This document shows, piece by piece, positions 25,476 to 36,635 of a stretch of 64,000 bases of DNA (the first letter of the stretch is position 1; each line of letters begins with the position of its first letter). The position numbers and the translations under genes are program-made. Source of the DNA: Burkholderia sp. BCC1644 (GTDB lineage: Bacteria; Pseudomonadota; Gammaproteobacteria; Burkholderiales; Burkholderiaceae); contig NZ_CADFEI010000023.1 in NCBI RefSeq assembly GCF_902833225.1, positions 1 to 64,000 of the forward strand, given 5' to 3'. The notes below the pieces were generated by a model. That model ran no database searches. It worked only from the letters and a program-made list of their open reading frames with translations, and was not told the DNA's origin.

Positions 25476-26006
25476 TCAGAAGAAGCGCGTCGGCCGGCGC
25501 AGGCTGGCCGGCTGGTGGCGCGCGACACGCGCTGCGCCCGACTGCACGTGCGTGCGGCGGGTGGTCGCGCGCTTGTACCAGACAGGCGTCGCCGCCTGCT
25601 TCACGCGCCAGTTGCGGCGCTTCGGCGCAAGCGCGGCCGGACTGCCACGCCACGACGGCGCCGCGGGCGCATCGGAACCGTAAGAACCGGCGTTACCGGA
25701 AGCCTCGTCGAGACCGCCGACCGCGGAATGCCACGTGTCGTTCAGGTCCTTCTCGTGCTCGCGGAGGTTGTCGTGAATCGTCGTCTCGACATTGCGCGCG
25801 GCCGACTCGAAATCGGTCTTCATCGTCCGCAACGCGTCGAGTTCGATTTCACGCGAGACCTCGGCCTTCACGTCGTTGATGTACCGCTGCGCACGGCCGA
25901 ACAGCGCGCCTGCCGTACGCGCGACGCGCGGCAGGCGCTCGGGGCCGAGCACCACGAGCGCGACGACGCCGATCAGCGCCATCTTGGAAAGACCGAGATC
26001 CAGCAT
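25476..26006 (-). CDS. tatB: Sec-independent translocase subunit TatB
   Basis: A 176-residue protein with one N-terminal helix (MALIGVVALVVLGPERLPR), the family's GPERLP hinge, and an amphipathic then charged coil (about 30-95). The C-terminal 60 residues are basic and low-complexity. With TatC it forms the signal-peptide receptor. It starts 26 bases after tatA. Confidence 0.95.
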   Translation of the reverse strand: MLDLGLSKMALIGVVALVVLGPERLPRVARTAGALFGRAQRYINDVKAEVSREIELDALRTMKTDFESAARNVETTIHDNLREHEKDLNDTWHSAVGGLDEASGNAGSYGSDAPAAPSWRGSPAALAPKRRNWRVKQAATPVWYKRATTRRTHVQSGAARVARHQPASLRRPTRFF

Positions 26007-26032
26007 CGCGAATGCCTGTCAGCGTGCCGGCG

Positions 26033-26263
26033 TTACGCCTTGTTCGAATCGGAACGCGTCGTTTCCTTCGCGTTGACGTCGACCGAGCCCGTGCGCGGCA
26101 GCTGCTGCGCATCGGCCGGCGTTTCGCCTTCCTTCATGCCGTCCTTGAAACCCTTCACTGCGCTGCCGAGATCGTTGCCGATGTTGCGCAGCTTCTTCGT
26201 ACCGAAAACCAGCGCGACGATCAGCAGCACGATCAGCCAGTGCCAAATGCTCAATCCACCCAT
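26033..26263 (-). CDS. tatA: Sec-independent translocase subunit TatA
   Basis: A 76-residue pore-forming subunit. Start [20 protein letters not shown] gives the membrane helix, then [14 protein letters not shown] is the classic amphipathic hinge. ATG 26263 has GAGGAG 10 bases upstream; an ATG 21 bases earlier overlaps that site. First of tatABC. Confidence 0.95.
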   Translation of the reverse strand: MGGLSIWHWLIVLLIVALVFGTKKLRNIGNDLGSAVKGFKDGMKEGETPADAQQLPRTGSVDVNAKETTRSDSNKA

Positions 26264-26355
26264 GATGAAACTCTCCTCAACCACGCCGCCGGGCGGCGCA
26301 AATCGCCGGCGACACGCCGGCTTCGACTATCGATGCGGGGAAACGCCCCGCGCCG

Positions 26356-26721
26356 TCAACCCATCCGTTGCCAGGGGCGCGGACCGGCCAGGATATGCGC
26401 GTGCAGGTGGTAGACCTCCTGCCCGCCGCCCGGGCCCGTATTGATGACCGTGCGGAAACCGGTTTCGCCGCCCGTGTACGCGACGCCGAGCTGGTCGGCA
26501 AGGCGCGCGACGAGCAGCATCAGCCGGCCGAGCATCGGCGCATCGGCCGCACTCGCCGCCGACAACGTCGGCAGGTGCTGACGCGGAATCACGAGCACGT
26601 GCGTCTCGGCCGCCGGGCGGATGTCGCGGAACGCGACGAATTCATCGTCCTCGTGCACCTTCGTGCTCGGGATCTCGCCTGCCGCGATCTTGCAGAACAG
26701 GCAATTCGGATCGTGACTCAT
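26356..26721 (-). CDS. hinT: HIT-family purine nucleoside phosphoramidase
   Basis: A 121-residue histidine-triad hydrolase. The active-site motif is HLHAHI (105-110), and an N-terminal CLFCKIAAGEIP gives two Cys that commonly bind zinc in the family. HinT enzymes hydrolyse AMP-lysine and other phosphoramidates. It lies 32 bases after the DUF4870-like gene within the his-tat transcription block, an arrangement common in betaproteobacteria. Confidence 0.92.
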   Translation of the reverse strand: MSHDPNCLFCKIAAGEIPSTKVHEDDEFVAFRDIRPAAETHVLVIPRQHLPTLSAASAADAPMLGRLMLLVARLADQLGVAYTGGETGFRTVINTGPGGGQEVYHLHAHILAGPRPWQRMG

Positions 26722-26753
26722 GTTGCTCCTGCGAAACGCCCGCGCGCGGCCGG

Positions 26754-27146
26754 TCAGAACCACGCCTGCGGATCGAGCGTCTTGTTGTCGTTCAGGTACA
26801 GCCAACCCTTGATGATACGGTACAGCGTCCAGATCCATGTGACAAACATCACTGCAAATCCGATCACGACGAATGCCAGCGCGAACCCGATGACGTACGC
26901 GATCAGCGCGCGCCAGAACGTGCGGATCTGCCACTCGAAATGATCGGCATACGGCGTGCCGGCCACATCGCCGCGCTTCACGTAGTTGATGATGATCGCG
27001 ATGATGCCCGTGACGCCACCCGTCAGCCAGTGAAATGCATACAGGCCGTAGAGCACGTGAGTGAGCGTGCGCAACCCGTTCAGGCGTTCGGCATCCGCCG
27101 CCCCCGGCACCGCAGGCGTCGGAAACTGGTTCGACGTATCGTTCAT
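26754..27146 (-). CDS. DUF4870-like small membrane protein
   Basis: A 130-residue inner-membrane protein with three helices (VLYGLYAFHWLTGGVTGIIAII, RALIAYVIGFALAFVVIGFAVMF and the C-terminal segment to IIKGWL). The layout, a short polar N-terminus, NYVKRGDVAGT loop and a terminal YLNDNK, fits the DUF4870 group, whose function is unknown. ATG 27146 is preferred to one eight codons upstream. It sits 71 bases downstream of hisE and 32 upstream of hinT, co-directional with both. Confidence 0.8.
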   Translation of the reverse strand: MNDTSNQFPTPAVPGAADAERLNGLRTLTHVLYGLYAFHWLTGGVTGIIAIIINYVKRGDVAGTPYADHFEWQIRTFWRALIAYVIGFALAFVVIGFAVMFVTWIWTLYRIIKGWLYLNDNKTLDPQAWF

Positions 27147-27217
27147 GATGCTACCCCCGTTAGATGACAATTCTTACAGCTTACCGTACTGTTGCCACCG
27201 CGGCGGGACGATGCATG

Positions 27218-27583
27218 TCAGCCGCCGTTTTCCTCGCGCTCGCGGCGCTTGCGCAACGCCTTTTCCTCGATGCCCGACAGTCCCTCGCGGCGCTCGAGTT
27301 CGGCGATCACGTCGGCCGGGCTCAGGTCGAAGTGCGACAGCATCACGAGGCAGTGGAACCACAGGTCGGCCACCTCGCCGACGAGCGCGGTCGGCGCGCC
27401 GCCCTGGCGCACGTCCTTCGCGGCCAGCACGACTTCCGTCGCCTCTTCGCCGATCTTCTTCAGCACCGCGTCGTCGCCCTTGTGGAACAGGCGCGATACG
27501 TACGATTGATCGGGGTCGCCGCCCTTGCGGCTATCGATCACGGCCGCGAGGCGCAGCAGCGTGTCTTCGGTCGATTGCGTCAT
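27218..27583 (-). CDS. hisE: Phosphoribosyl-ATP pyrophosphatase
   Basis: A 121-residue MazG-like enzyme that hydrolyses phosphoribosyl-ATP to phosphoribosyl-AMP, the second step of histidine synthesis. The acidic metal-binding motifs are [13 protein letters not shown] (46-58) and EVADLWFH (70-77). The C-terminal tail is strongly charged. Its ATG overlaps the hisI stop in ATGA form, the two enzymes acting in sequence. Separate hisI and hisE genes, rather than the fused hisIE of E. coli, are typical here. Confidence 0.95.
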   Translation of the reverse strand: MTQSTEDTLLRLAAVIDSRKGGDPDQSYVSRLFHKGDDAVLKKIGEEATEVVLAAKDVRQGGAPTALVGEVADLWFHCLVMLSHFDLSPADVIAELERREGLSGIEEKALRKRREREENGG

Positions 27584-27995
27584 TTGTAGATGTGTTCGGG
27601 ATCTTTCAGCACCGGTTCGACCGCGACCCAGTCGCCGTTGTCGACGGTGCCTTCGAATTTCTGGAAGAAGCACGAATGCCGGCCGGTGTGGCACGCGATG
27701 CCCGACACCTGCTCGACCTTCAGCAGCACGACGTCCTCGTCGCAGTCGAGCCGCACCTCGTGCACGTGCTGCACGTGGCCCGACTCCTCGCCCTTGAACC
27801 ACAGGCGCTTGCGCGAGCGCGAATAATAGACCGCGCGCTGGGTCTCGATCGTCTTCGCCAGCGCCTCGCGGTTCATCCACGCAAACATCAGCACGTCGTT
27901 CGTCGACGCTTCCTGCGCGATCACCGGCACGAGGCCGTTGTCGTCCCAGCGGACCTTGTCGAGCCACGCGGGCAATGCATTCGTTTCCGTATTCA

Positions 27996-27996
<1 letters not shown>
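27580..27996 (-). CDS. hisI: Phosphoribosyl-AMP cyclohydrolase
   Basis: A 138-residue zinc enzyme that opens the adenine ring of phosphoribosyl-AMP. The magnesium site is Asp84/Asp86/Asp88 (DCDED) and the zinc cysteines are Cys85, Cys102 and Cys109 ([10 protein letters not shown]). Its stop overlaps hisE and its start overlaps the hisF stop by one base. Confidence 0.96.
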
Positions 27997-28769
<773 letters not shown>

Positions 28770-28806
28770 GATGGTGCGCCAGAGGCCGCGATGGGACGGC
28801 CGGTTG

Positions 28807-28830
28807 CGGAGGCCTCGCGCGAGGCCTCCG
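28807..28830. repeat. 24 bp perfect palindrome between hisA and hisF
   Basis: CGGAGGCCTCGC followed directly by its reverse complement, centred in the 105-base hisA-hisF gap. In RNA it would fold into a tight GC-rich hairpin. No T run follows on the transcribed strand, so it is more likely a processing or stability element than a terminator. Confidence 0.6.
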
Positions 28831-28874
28831 GTCAGGGCCGCCCGCAGGCAGCCCCGGCGAACGGGACAACCGCG

Positions 28875-29630
28875 TTACGCGTTGTCGAGTTCGCCGTTCA
28901 GTTCGTCCGCGCGCTTTTGCGCGGCCGCGAAATCGAGATCGCCGGAGTAGATCGCACGGCCGCAGATCACGCCTTCGACGCCGTGCTCTTCCACTTCGCA
29001 CAGGTTCTCGATGTCCGTGAGGTTCGACAGGCCGCCGCTGGCGATCACCGGGATGCCGACTGCCTGCGCGAGCTTCACGGTCGCCTCGATGTTGATGCCC
29101 TGCAGCATCCCGTCGCGGCCGATGTCCGTGTAGACGATCGATTCGACGCCGTAGTCCTCGAACTTCTTCGCGAGATCGATCACTTCGTGGCCGGTCAGCT
29201 TGCTCCAGCCGTCGGTTGCGACCTTGCCGTCCTTCGCGTCCAGCCCGACGATGATGCTGCCGGCGAACGCGGTGCACGCGTCCTGCAGGAAGCCCGGATC
29301 CTTCACGGCCGCCGTGCCGATGATCACGTAGGACAGGCCCGCATCGAGATACTTCTCGATCGTCTCGAGGCTGCGGATGCCGCCGCCGAGCTGTACGGGG
29401 ATTTCATCGCCGACTTCGTCGAGGATCGCTTCGATCGCCTCGAGATTCTTCGGCTTGCCGGCGAATGCGCCGTTCAGGTCGACCAGATGGAGCCGCCGGG
29501 CGCCGAGATCGACCCACTTGCGGGCCATCGCCGCCGGGTCCTCGGAAAAAATCGTGGCCTGGTCCATATCGCCCTGTTTGAGGCGCACACACTGACCGTC
29601 TTTGAGATCGATGGCCGGAATCAGCAGCAT
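28875..29630 (-). CDS. hisA: ProFAR isomerase
   Basis: A 251-residue TIM barrel that isomerises the aminoaldose ProFAR to the aminoketose PRFAR. Catalytic Asp8 (PAIDLKDG) and Asp131 (VGLDAKDG) are both present, and GGGIRS and ASGGLSN bind phosphate. It is evolutionarily paired with HisF. A 163-base gap separates it from hisH, larger than elsewhere in this operon. Confidence 0.97.
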   Translation of the reverse strand: MLLIPAIDLKDGQCVRLKQGDMDQATIFSEDPAAMARKWVDLGARRLHLVDLNGAFAGKPKNLEAIEAILDEVGDEIPVQLGGGIRSLETIEKYLDAGLSYVIIGTAAVKDPGFLQDACTAFAGSIIVGLDAKDGKVATDGWSKLTGHEVIDLAKKFEDYGVESIVYTDIGRDGMLQGINIEATVKLAQAVGIPVIASGGLSNLTDIENLCEVEEHGVEGVICGRAIYSGDLDFAAAQKRADELNGELDNA

Positions 29631-29793
29631 AGCAATCGGGTGTCGTCGTGGAAAATGAAAAGAATCCGGCGCGTACCGGCCAATCCGGTACCGCGCCGTC
29701 TCGCTAGTTTAGTACAACTCTTTCGGCGCTTTCGCGTGTGCGCCCCGTGCGACAGGCCTTTCCAGCCCGCCGACTGTGGCACGCACGCGACGT

Positions 29794-30435
29794 TCACGGT
29801 TTCCAGTGTACGAAGTTGCGATACAGACGCAACCCGACCTCCGCGCTTTTCTCGGGGTGGAATTGGGTCGCGAAGAGGTTATCCCGCGCGACCGCGGACG
29901 TAAACGGCGCGCCGTATGCCGTTTCGCCGACCGTATGCGCCGGGTTGTCCGGCGTCACGTAATAGCTGTGCACGAAGTAGAAATACGCGTCGTCGGGCAC
30001 GCCGTCCCACAGCGGGTGCGGCTGCGACTGGCGCACGCGGTTCCAGCCCATCTGCGGCACCTTGAAGCGCGAGCCGTCGTCCTGCACGCGACCGCCGAGC
30101 TCGAAACGCACGACCTTGCCGGGCAACAGGCCGAGGCCCTTCGTGTCGCCTTCCGCGCTCCAGTCGAACAGCATCTGCTCGCCGACGCATACGCCGAGCA
30201 GCGGCTTCGTGCGCGACGCCTCGATCACGGCCTCCTGCAGGCCCGATTCGCCGAGGCAACGCATGCAGTCGGGCATCGCGCCCTGGCCGGGCAGCACGAC
30301 GCGGTCGGCCGCGCGAATCGCGGCCGGCGTGTCGACGATCGCCACGTCGGCGGCCGGTTCGGCCTTCTTGAGCGCCTGCGCGACCGAGCGCAGGTTGCCC
30401 ATCCCATAATCCACAATCGCAATCGAAGTTTTCAT
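29794..30435 (-). CDS. hisH: Imidazole glycerol phosphate synthase, glutaminase subunit
   Basis: A 213-residue class I glutamine amidotransferase supplying ammonia to HisF. The triad is Cys83 (GVCVGEQ), His193 and Glu195 (FHPEKS); the oxyanion-strand motif PGQGAMPDC is typical of HisH. Its start overlaps the stop of the marC-like gene (ATGA), so it is translationally coupled to a membrane protein with no known histidine role. Confidence 0.97.
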   Translation of the reverse strand: MKTSIAIVDYGMGNLRSVAQALKKAEPAADVAIVDTPAAIRAADRVVLPGQGAMPDCMRCLGESGLQEAVIEASRTKPLLGVCVGEQMLFDWSAEGDTKGLGLLPGKVVRFELGGRVQDDGSRFKVPQMGWNRVRQSQPHPLWDGVPDDAYFYFVHSYYVTPDNPAHTVGETAYGAPFTSAVARDNLFATQFHPEKSAEVGLRLYRNFVHWKP

Positions 30436-31052
30436 CTCAGTGCAGGCAGTAGCGCCCTCAGTCCATTGACGATGAATTCCACCGCCAGCGCCGACAGCAT
30501 CAGACCCATCAGCCGCGTGGCGATGTTGATGCCCGTGCGGCCGATCCAGTTCGCGATCGGCTCGGCGAGCCGCATCGCGACGAAACACAGAAAAGCCAGG
30601 ATCGCGCCGATCGCAACCAGCCCGACCCGTTCATACCAGTGATGCGCGTTCGCCGCATAGATGATCACCGTGCTGATCGAGCCGGGGCCCGTGAGCAGCG
30701 GAATCGCCAGCGGCACGACCGCGATGTTGTTCTTCAGCTCGGCCTCGTGGCGCTCCTCCGGCGTCGATCGCGTGTTGCCGATCTGCGCGTTCAGCATGTT
30801 GATCGCCATCAGCAGCATGATGATCCCGCCGCCCACTTCGAGCGACCCGACCGAAATGCCGAAGAAGTTGATGATCTGCTGTCCGAGCAGCGCGGTCACC
30901 GTCATCACGCAGAACACCGACACCGAGGCGATCCGGATCGTGCGACGCCGCTCGTCGTCCGTCTGCTGCGCCGTCAGGCTCAGGAAGAACGGCACCGCGC
31001 CGACCGGATTGATCAGCGCCAGCAGCGAAATGAACGATTTGAGCAGATCCAT
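30432..31052 (-). CDS. MarC-family inner-membrane protein
   Basis: A 206-residue, six-helix member of the MarC/YhcE (UPF0056) family. Conserved features include [16 protein letters not shown] near the N-terminus and a central helix [23 protein letters not shown]. Physiological function is unknown; a multiple-antibiotic role once proposed for MarC was withdrawn. The gene is embedded in the his operon between hisB and hisH and overlaps hisH by four bases. The arrangement recurs in Burkholderia, which suggests stable co-expression rather than a recent insertion. Confidence 0.93.
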   Translation of the reverse strand: MDLLKSFISLLALINPVGAVPFFLSLTAQQTDDERRRTIRIASVSVFCVMTVTALLGQQIINFFGISVGSLEVGGGIIMLLMAINMLNAQIGNTRSTPEERHEAELKNNIAVVPLAIPLLTGPGSISTVIIYAANAHHWYERVGLVAIGAILAFLCFVAMRLAEPIANWIGRTGINIATRLMGLMLSALAVEFIVNGLRALLPALR

Positions 31053-31114
31053 CGCAAGCCGGCGCCGCGCGCCGAAGCCGTGAGGTTGTCCTTAGCGTCC
31101 GTCCATCCGGACGG

Positions 31115-31702
31115 TCAGAGGCTGCCTTTCGTCGACGGAATCTGCCCCGCCGCACGCTCGTCGAGCTCCACCGCCGCGCGCAGCGCACGGCCGAAGGCCT
31201 TGAACACCGTCTCGAGCTGATGGTGCGCGTTGATCCCGCGCAGGTTGTCGATGTGCAGCGTGACGCCCGCGTGGTTCACGAAACCGCGGAAGAACTCGAT
31301 CGACAGGTCGACGTCGAACGTGCCGATTCGCGCACGCGTGAACGGCACGTGGAATTCGAGGCCCGGACGGCCCGAGAAGTCGATCACGACGCGCGACAGC
31401 GCCTCGTCGAGCGGCACGTACGAATGGCCGTAGCGGCGGATGCCCTTGCGGTCGCCGATCGCCTTCGCGACCGCCTGACCGAGCGTGATGCCGACATCCT
31501 CGACCGTGTGGTGGTCGTCGATATGCGTGTCGCCATGCGCTTCGACCTCGAGATCGAACAGACCGTGTCGCGCGATCTGGTCGAGCATATGGTCGAGAAA
31601 CGGCACGCCGGTGGCCAGCTTCTGCTGACCGGTGCCGTCGAGATCGAGCTTCACACGGATCTGCGTTTCGCTGGTATTGCGAACGACTTCCGCCACACGC
31701 AT
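31115..31702 (-). CDS. hisB: Imidazoleglycerol-phosphate dehydratase
   Basis: A 195-residue monofunctional dehydratase, lacking the phosphatase domain of enterobacterial HisB. The manganese-binding signature HHTVED is at 64-69 with a second copy-like HHQLE near the C-terminus, reflecting the internal duplication of the fold. ATG at 31702 starts MRVAEVVRN. It dehydrates imidazole glycerol phosphate to imidazole acetol phosphate. A separate histidinol-phosphatase must exist elsewhere. Confidence 0.96.
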   Translation of the reverse strand: MRVAEVVRNTSETQIRVKLDLDGTGQQKLATGVPFLDHMLDQIARHGLFDLEVEAHGDTHIDDHHTVEDVGITLGQAVAKAIGDRKGIRRYGHSYVPLDEALSRVVIDFSGRPGLEFHVPFTRARIGTFDVDLSIEFFRGFVNHAGVTLHIDNLRGINAHHQLETVFKAFGRALRAAVELDERAAGQIPSTKGSL

Positions 31703-31767
31703 GGCAATTCCTTGATTGAGTCTGAAGTAAATGGGGATTGATCGTCGCGCGCCGCCGCGCCCTGGGC

Positions 31768-32841
31768 TCAACCGGGCAGCGCGAGTTTCAAGGCGGCCAG
31801 CAGGCGGGCGTTTTCGTCGGGAGAACCGACGGTCAGCCGCACGCATTCGGCCAGCAATGGATGCATTTTACTCACGTTTTTGACCAGCACCCGCTCGGTG
31901 AGCAGCGCATCGAACACGGCAGCCGCATCCGGCACGCGTACCAGCAGGAAATTGCCCGCGCTCGGGAACACCGTCGCGCCCGGCAGCGCGGCCACGGCCT
32001 GCGCGAGACGCGTGCGTTCCGCGCGCAGCTCGGCCGCCTGCGCATCGAGCACGTCGAGGTGGTCGAGCAGGAAATCGGCGGTCGCCTGGGTCAGCACGTT
32101 GATGTTGTACGGCGGGCGCACCTTGTCGAATTCGGTCAGCCACGCGTGCCGCCCGACGAGATAGCCGAGGCGGATGCCCGCGAGGCCGAGCTTCGACACC
32201 GTGCGCATCACCACGATGTTGTCGAACTCGGCGGCGCGCGGCAGCCACGAACGCTCGGCGAACGGCTGGTACGCCTCGTCGATCACGATCAGGCTGTGCC
32301 GCGCGGCAGCGATGATCCGCTCGACGTCGGCATCGTCGTACAGCGTGCCGGTCGGGTTGTTCGGGTACGCGAGATAGACGATCGCGGGCCGGTGCTCGGC
32401 GATCGCCGCGAGCATCGCGTCGACGTCGAGCGTCAGGTCGGCCTGCAGCGGCACGCCGACGAATTCGAGCTGCGCCAGCTTCGCCGACAGCTCGTACATC
32501 ACGAAGCCCGGTACCGGTGCAAGCACCTTCGCGCCCGGCTGCGCGCACGCGACCGAGATCATGCTGATGATTTCGTCGGAGCCGTTGCCGAGCAGCACTT
32601 CGCAACCGGCCGGCACGCCCATCGCGTCGCGCAGCTTGTCGAGCAGCGCGGCCGGGCGCGGCGCCGGATAGCGGTTCAGCGCGACCTGCGCGAGACGCTC
32701 GCCGAGCGCCGCGGCGAGCGGTTCGGGCAGCGGATACGGGTTCTCCATCGCGTCGAGCTTCACGAACCCGCTCGCGTCGGGCACCGGGTAGCTCGTCATC
32801 GCGAGCACGTCGCGGCGGATGATGTCTTGTGGCGTCGTCAT
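31768..32841 (-). CDS. hisC: Histidinol-phosphate aminotransferase
   Basis: A 357-residue fold-type I PLP enzyme. The PLP lysine is Lys217 in [25 protein letters not shown] and DEAYQPFAE are the other cofactor motifs. It transfers an amino group from glutamate to imidazole acetol phosphate. It lies between hisD and hisB. Confidence 0.96.
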   Translation of the reverse strand: MTTPQDIIRRDVLAMTSYPVPDASGFVKLDAMENPYPLPEPLAAALGERLAQVALNRYPAPRPAALLDKLRDAMGVPAGCEVLLGNGSDEIISMISVACAQPGAKVLAPVPGFVMYELSAKLAQLEFVGVPLQADLTLDVDAMLAAIAEHRPAIVYLAYPNNPTGTLYDDADVERIIAAARHSLIVIDEAYQPFAERSWLPRAAEFDNIVVMRTVSKLGLAGIRLGYLVGRHAWLTEFDKVRPPYNINVLTQATADFLLDHLDVLDAQAAELRAERTRLAQAVAALPGATVFPSAGNFLLVRVPDAAAVFDALLTERVLVKNVSKMHPLLAECVRLTVGSPDENARLLAALKLALPG

Positions 32842-32983
32842 GGTCTCAAGCCGGCGTGCGTCGCGCCGGCATCAAATGGTCGGCAAGGCGGCGGCTGCCG
32901 CCCTGCACTCGTCTCCAGCCCCGTTCGCGGGTGCGGCCGGCACCGGCGCGTCAGCGCCCGCCCCGGCCCCGCGCAGTGCGTGG

Positions 32984-34300
32984 TCAGCCCTTCATCCGGA
33001 ACTCGGCGCTCTTCGCGTGCGCCTGCAGCCCTTCGCCGTATGCGAGCTCGGATGCGATCTCGCCGAGCGTCTGCGCGCCTTCCGCGCTGACTTCGATCAG
33101 GCTCGAACGCTTGATGAAGTCGTACACGCCGAGCGGCGACGAGAAGCGCGCGGTGCGCGACGTCGGCAGCACGTGGTTCGGGCCCGCACAGTAGTCGCCG
33201 AGGCTTTCGCTCGTGTAGCGGCCGAGGAAGATCGCACCCGCGTGACGGATCTGCTGGCCCCATTGCTGCGGTTCCAGCGCCGAGATTTCCAGGTGTTCCG
33301 GCGCGATGTCGTTCGCGATCCGGCACGCTTCGGCCATGTCGCGCACCTTGATCAGCGCGCCGCGCCCTTCGAGCGATGCGCGGATCACGTCCCGGCGCGG
33401 CATCGACGGCAGCAGCTCGGCGATCGCCTTCTCGACGCGGTCGAGGAACGCGCCGTCCGGGCACAGCAGGATCGACTGCGCGAGCTCGTCGTGCTCGGCC
33501 TGCGAGAACAGGTCCATCGCGACCCAGTTCGGATCGGTCGTGCCGTCGCACAGCACGAGGATTTCCGACGGCCCCGCGATCATGTCGATGCCGACCGTGC
33601 CGAACACGCGGCGCTTCGCCGACGCGACGTATGCATTGCCCGGGCCGCAGATCTTGTCGACGGCCGGCACCGTCGCCGTGCCGTATGCGAGCGCGCCCAC
33701 CGCCTGCGCGCCGCCGATCGTGAACACGCGATCGACACCGCCGAGCAGTGCCGCGGCCAGCACGAGGTCGTTCTTCACACCGTCCGGCGTCGGCACGACC
33801 ATCACGATCTCGCCGACCCCCGCGACGCGCGCGGGAATCGCGTTCATCAGCACCGACGACGGATACGCGGCCTTGCCGCCCGGCACGTACAGGCCGACGC
33901 GGTCGAGCGGCGTGACCTTCTGGCCGAGCACCGTGCCGTCCGCTTCCGTGTACTGCCAGCTATGCGTGCCGCACTCGATCTTCTGCTTCTCGTGGTATGC
34001 GCGCACACGCGCGGCGGCCGCTTCCAGCGCCGCGCGCGCCTTCGGCGCGAGACCGTCGAGCGCCGTCTGCAGCGCGTCCTGCGGCAGTTCGAGCGCGGCG
34101 ACGCTGTTCGCGCTCAGCCGGTCGAAGCGGTTCGTGTACTCGAGCACCGCGGCGTCGCCGCGCGACTTCACGTCGGCGAGGATCTGCGCGACCGATTGCT
34201 CGATCGCCTCGTCTTCGCTCGCCTCGAACGCGAGCAACGCGCGCAGTGCGGCGCCGAAGCCTTCGCTTGTCGAATCGAACTTGCGGATGGTGATGGACAT
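32984..34300 (-). CDS. hisD: Histidinol dehydrogenase
   Basis: A 438-residue zinc-dependent NAD enzyme performing the last two oxidations to histidine. Zinc ligands Gln267 and His270 lie in FSQAEHDE, and [15 protein letters not shown] with [10 protein letters not shown] are family signatures. The gap to hisC (142 bases) is GC-rich and holds no gene. Confidence 0.97.
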   Translation of the reverse strand: MSITIRKFDSTSEGFGAALRALLAFEASEDEAIEQSVAQILADVKSRGDAAVLEYTNRFDRLSANSVAALELPQDALQTALDGLAPKARAALEAAAARVRAYHEKQKIECGTHSWQYTEADGTVLGQKVTPLDRVGLYVPGGKAAYPSSVLMNAIPARVAGVGEIVMVVPTPDGVKNDLVLAAALLGGVDRVFTIGGAQAVGALAYGTATVPAVDKICGPGNAYVASAKRRVFGTVGIDMIAGPSEILVLCDGTTDPNWVAMDLFSQAEHDELAQSILLCPDGAFLDRVEKAIAELLPSMPRRDVIRASLEGRGALIKVRDMAEACRIANDIAPEHLEISALEPQQWGQQIRHAGAIFLGRYTSESLGDYCAGPNHVLPTSRTARFSSPLGVYDFIKRSSLIEVSAEGAQTLGEIASELAYGEGLQAHAKSAEFRMKG

Positions 34301-34324
34301 GGGAGTTCCGTTACGGTGATGCGC

Positions 34325-34978
34325 TCAACCGCCATTCTGCGACGCGCGTTCGAACGCGTCGAGGATCGGCTTGAGCGCCGCGCGCTTCAACTTCAGCGCA
34401 GCCTGGTTCACGACGAGGCGCGACGAGATCGCCATGATCTCCTCGACCTCGACCAGATTGTTCGCCTTCAGCGTGCCGCCCGAGCTGACGAGGTCGACGA
34501 TCGCATCGGCCAGCCCGACCAGCGGCGCCAGCTCCATCGAGCCGTACAGCTTGATCAGGTCGACGTGCACGCCCTTCGCGGCAAAGTGTTCGCGCGCCGT
34601 TTCGACGTACTTCGTCGCGACGCGCAGGCGCGCGCCCTGGCGCACGGCGCTCGCGTAGTCGAAGCCGGCCGACACGGCCACCGACATCCGGCAGCGTGCA
34701 ATGTTCAGATCGATCGGCTGGTACAGGCCCGAGCCGCCGTGCTCGACCAGCACGTCCTTGCCGGCCACGCCGAAATCGGCCGCGCCGTATTCGACATAGG
34801 TCGGCACGTCGCTCGCGCGCACGATGATCACGCGCAGGTCCGGGTTCGTCGTCGGCAGGATCAGCTTGCGCGACGTTTCCGGATCCTCGGTCACCTGCAC
34901 GCCGGCCGCGGCCAGCAGCGGCAGGGTTTCCTCGAAAATCCGGCCCTTCGACAGGGCGAGGGTCAGCGGCGCGGTCAT
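34325..34978 (-). CDS. hisG: ATP phosphoribosyltransferase, short form
   Basis: A 217-residue catalytic subunit starting the histidine pathway by joining ATP and PRPP. The PRPP loop region is [13 protein letters not shown]. It lacks the C-terminal allosteric domain of the long form, so it should need HisZ as regulatory partner; hisZ is not in this window. Its ATG overlaps the murA stop (ATGA), making the his operon a continuation of the murA transcript. Confidence 0.96.
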   Translation of the reverse strand: MTAPLTLALSKGRIFEETLPLLAAAGVQVTEDPETSRKLILPTTNPDLRVIIVRASDVPTYVEYGAADFGVAGKDVLVEHGGSGLYQPIDLNIARCRMSVAVSAGFDYASAVRQGARLRVATKYVETAREHFAAKGVHVDLIKLYGSMELAPLVGLADAIVDLVSSGGTLKANNLVEVEEIMAISSRLVVNQAALKLKRAALKPILDAFERASQNGG

Positions 34979-36324
34979 GCTTGGCTCCCGGAAAGGCGGC
35001 GCACGTTCGCGCCGACGGCGGTCAGTTTGGCTTCCATGCGGTCGTAGCCGCGGTCCAGGTGGTAGATGCGGTCGACGAGCGTTTCGCCTTCGGCGCGCAG
35101 CCCGGCGATCACGAGGCTCGCCGACGCACGCAGGTCGGTCGCCATCACGTTCGCGCCCGACAGCTTCTCGACACCCGTCACGAGCGCGGTATTGCCGTCG
35201 ATCGTGATGTGCGCGCCGAGCCGGTTCAGCTCCTGCACGTGCATGAAACGGTTCTCGAAAATCGTTTCGACGACTTGCGCGGTACCCGTCGCGACCGTAT
35301 TGAGGGCCATGAACTGCGCCTGCATGTCGGTCGGGAACGCCGGGTATTCCGACGTGCGGATCGTCACCGCGGACGGCCGGCGGTCCATCTTCACGCGCAA
35401 CCAGCTGTCGCCTTCCTCGATCGACACGCCCGCTTCGCGCAGCTTGTCGATCACCGCGTCGAGGATGTGCGGGCGCACGCCCGTCAGCATCACGTCGCCG
35501 CCGGCCGCCGCGACCGCGCACAGGAACGTGCCGGCCTCGATGCGGTCGGGGATCACCGAATGGCGCGCGCCGTGCAGCCGCTCGACGCCCTGGATCACGA
35601 GGCGATCGGTGCCGATGCCGTCGATTTTCGCGCCCATCGCGACCAGCAGGTGTGCGAGATCGCTCACTTCCGGTTCACGTGCCGCGTTTTCGATCACCGT
35701 CTCGCCGTCCGCGAGCGTCGCGGCCATCAGCAGGTTTTCCGTGCCCGTCACCGTGATCATGTCGGTCACGATGCGCGCGCCCTTCAGGCGCTTCGCGCGT
35801 GCTTCGATGAAGCCGTGCTCGATGCTGATCTCGGCGCCCATCGCCTGCAGGCCCTTGATGTGCTGGTCGACCGGACGCGCGCCGATCGCGCAGCCGCCCG
35901 GCAGCGATACCTTCGCCTCGCCGAAGCGCGCGAGCAGCGGCCCGAGCACGAGGATCGACGCACGCATCGTCTTCACGAGCTCGTACGGCGCGACGAGGTT
36001 GTCGACGCGCGACGCGTCGAGCTGCACGCGGCAGCCGTCGGTCTCGCTCTTCACGCCCATCTGGTTCAGCACCTTCAGCGTGGTGCGCACGTCCTTCAGG
36101 TTCGGCACGTTGTCGAGGTCGACCGGGTCGGCGGTGAGCAGCCCCGCGCACAGGATCGGCAGCGCGGCATTCTTCGCGCCCGACACGACGATCTCGCCGG
36201 ACAGGCGTTTGCCGCCTTCGATCACGAGCTTGTCCATCCCCTGTCCCTGCGATTCCCCGTTGGCGGCCGGGTGTGCCGTGGCGACGCTCTGGACGGCGTC
36301 GCGCTCGTTGACGGTGACTTGCAC
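34975..36324 (-). CDS. murA: UDP-N-acetylglucosamine 1-carboxyvinyltransferase
   Basis: The first committed peptidoglycan enzyme, transferring enolpyruvate from PEP to UDP-GlcNAc, and the target of fosfomycin. The catalytic cysteine is in [11 protein letters not shown] (Cys145 here, Cys116 from the internal start), and the KNAALPIL motif binds substrate. I use the GTG at 36324 (449 residues, MQVTVNERD), because a related Burkholderia protein I recall keeps this N-terminus while lacking the internal methionine. ATG 36237 (MDKLVIEGG, 420 residues) is a real alternative. It lies 14 bases after ibaG. Confidence 0.95.
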   Translation of the reverse strand: MQVTVNERDAVQSVATAHPAANGESQGQGMDKLVIEGGKRLSGEIVVSGAKNAALPILCAGLLTADPVDLDNVPNLKDVRTTLKVLNQMGVKSETDGCRVQLDASRVDNLVAPYELVKTMRASILVLGPLLARFGEAKVSLPGGCAIGARPVDQHIKGLQAMGAEISIEHGFIEARAKRLKGARIVTDMITVTGTENLLMAATLADGETVIENAAREPEVSDLAHLLVAMGAKIDGIGTDRLVIQGVERLHGARHSVIPDRIEAGTFLCAVAAAGGDVMLTGVRPHILDAVIDKLREAGVSIEEGDSWLRVKMDRRPSAVTIRTSEYPAFPTDMQAQFMALNTVATGTAQVVETIFENRFMHVQELNRLGAHITIDGNTALVTGVEKLSGANVMATDLRASASLVIAGLRAEGETLVDRIYHLDRGYDRMEAKLTAVGANVRRLSGSQA

Positions 36325-36338
36325 TCAGTGATTTCCGG

Positions 36339-36578
36339 TTATGCGTTCTGCCATTCGGCGGGCGTCAGCGTCTTCATGCTGAGTGCGTGAATTTCCTGCT
36401 TCATGCGATCGCCGAGCGCCGCGTAGACGAGCTGGTGCCGCTGGATCGGACGCTTGCCTTCGAAGGCCGCCGACACGATCGTCGCGAAGAAATGCTGGCC
36501 GTCGCCTTCGACTTCCAGATGCGTGCAGGCGAGACCGCCGGCGATGTATTGCTTGACCTGTTCGGGAGTCGGCAACAT
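36339..36578 (-). CDS. ibaG: BolA-family protein IbaG
   Basis: A 79-residue BolA-like protein that, with monothiol glutaredoxin, handles iron-sulfur clusters. The conserved His-containing RHQLVYAALGDRMKQEIHALS helix region and HLEVEGDGQHF strand fit the family. Position beside murA and downstream of the mla genes is the same as in E. coli, which favours ibaG over bolA. Confidence 0.9.
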   Translation of the reverse strand: MLPTPEQVKQYIAGGLACTHLEVEGDGQHFFATIVSAAFEGKRPIQRHQLVYAALGDRMKQEIHALSMKTLTPAEWQNA

Positions 36579-36635
36579 GGTGTAAGGCTCCTGTCGGCGC
36601 GCGCCGCCCTGGAGGGCGGCCGCAGCCTGTCGATA

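Noticed and set aside
25435-25653. Longer TatC start
   Set aside because: Would overlap tatB coding sequence and add an Arg/Ala/Pro-rich leader foreign to TatC.
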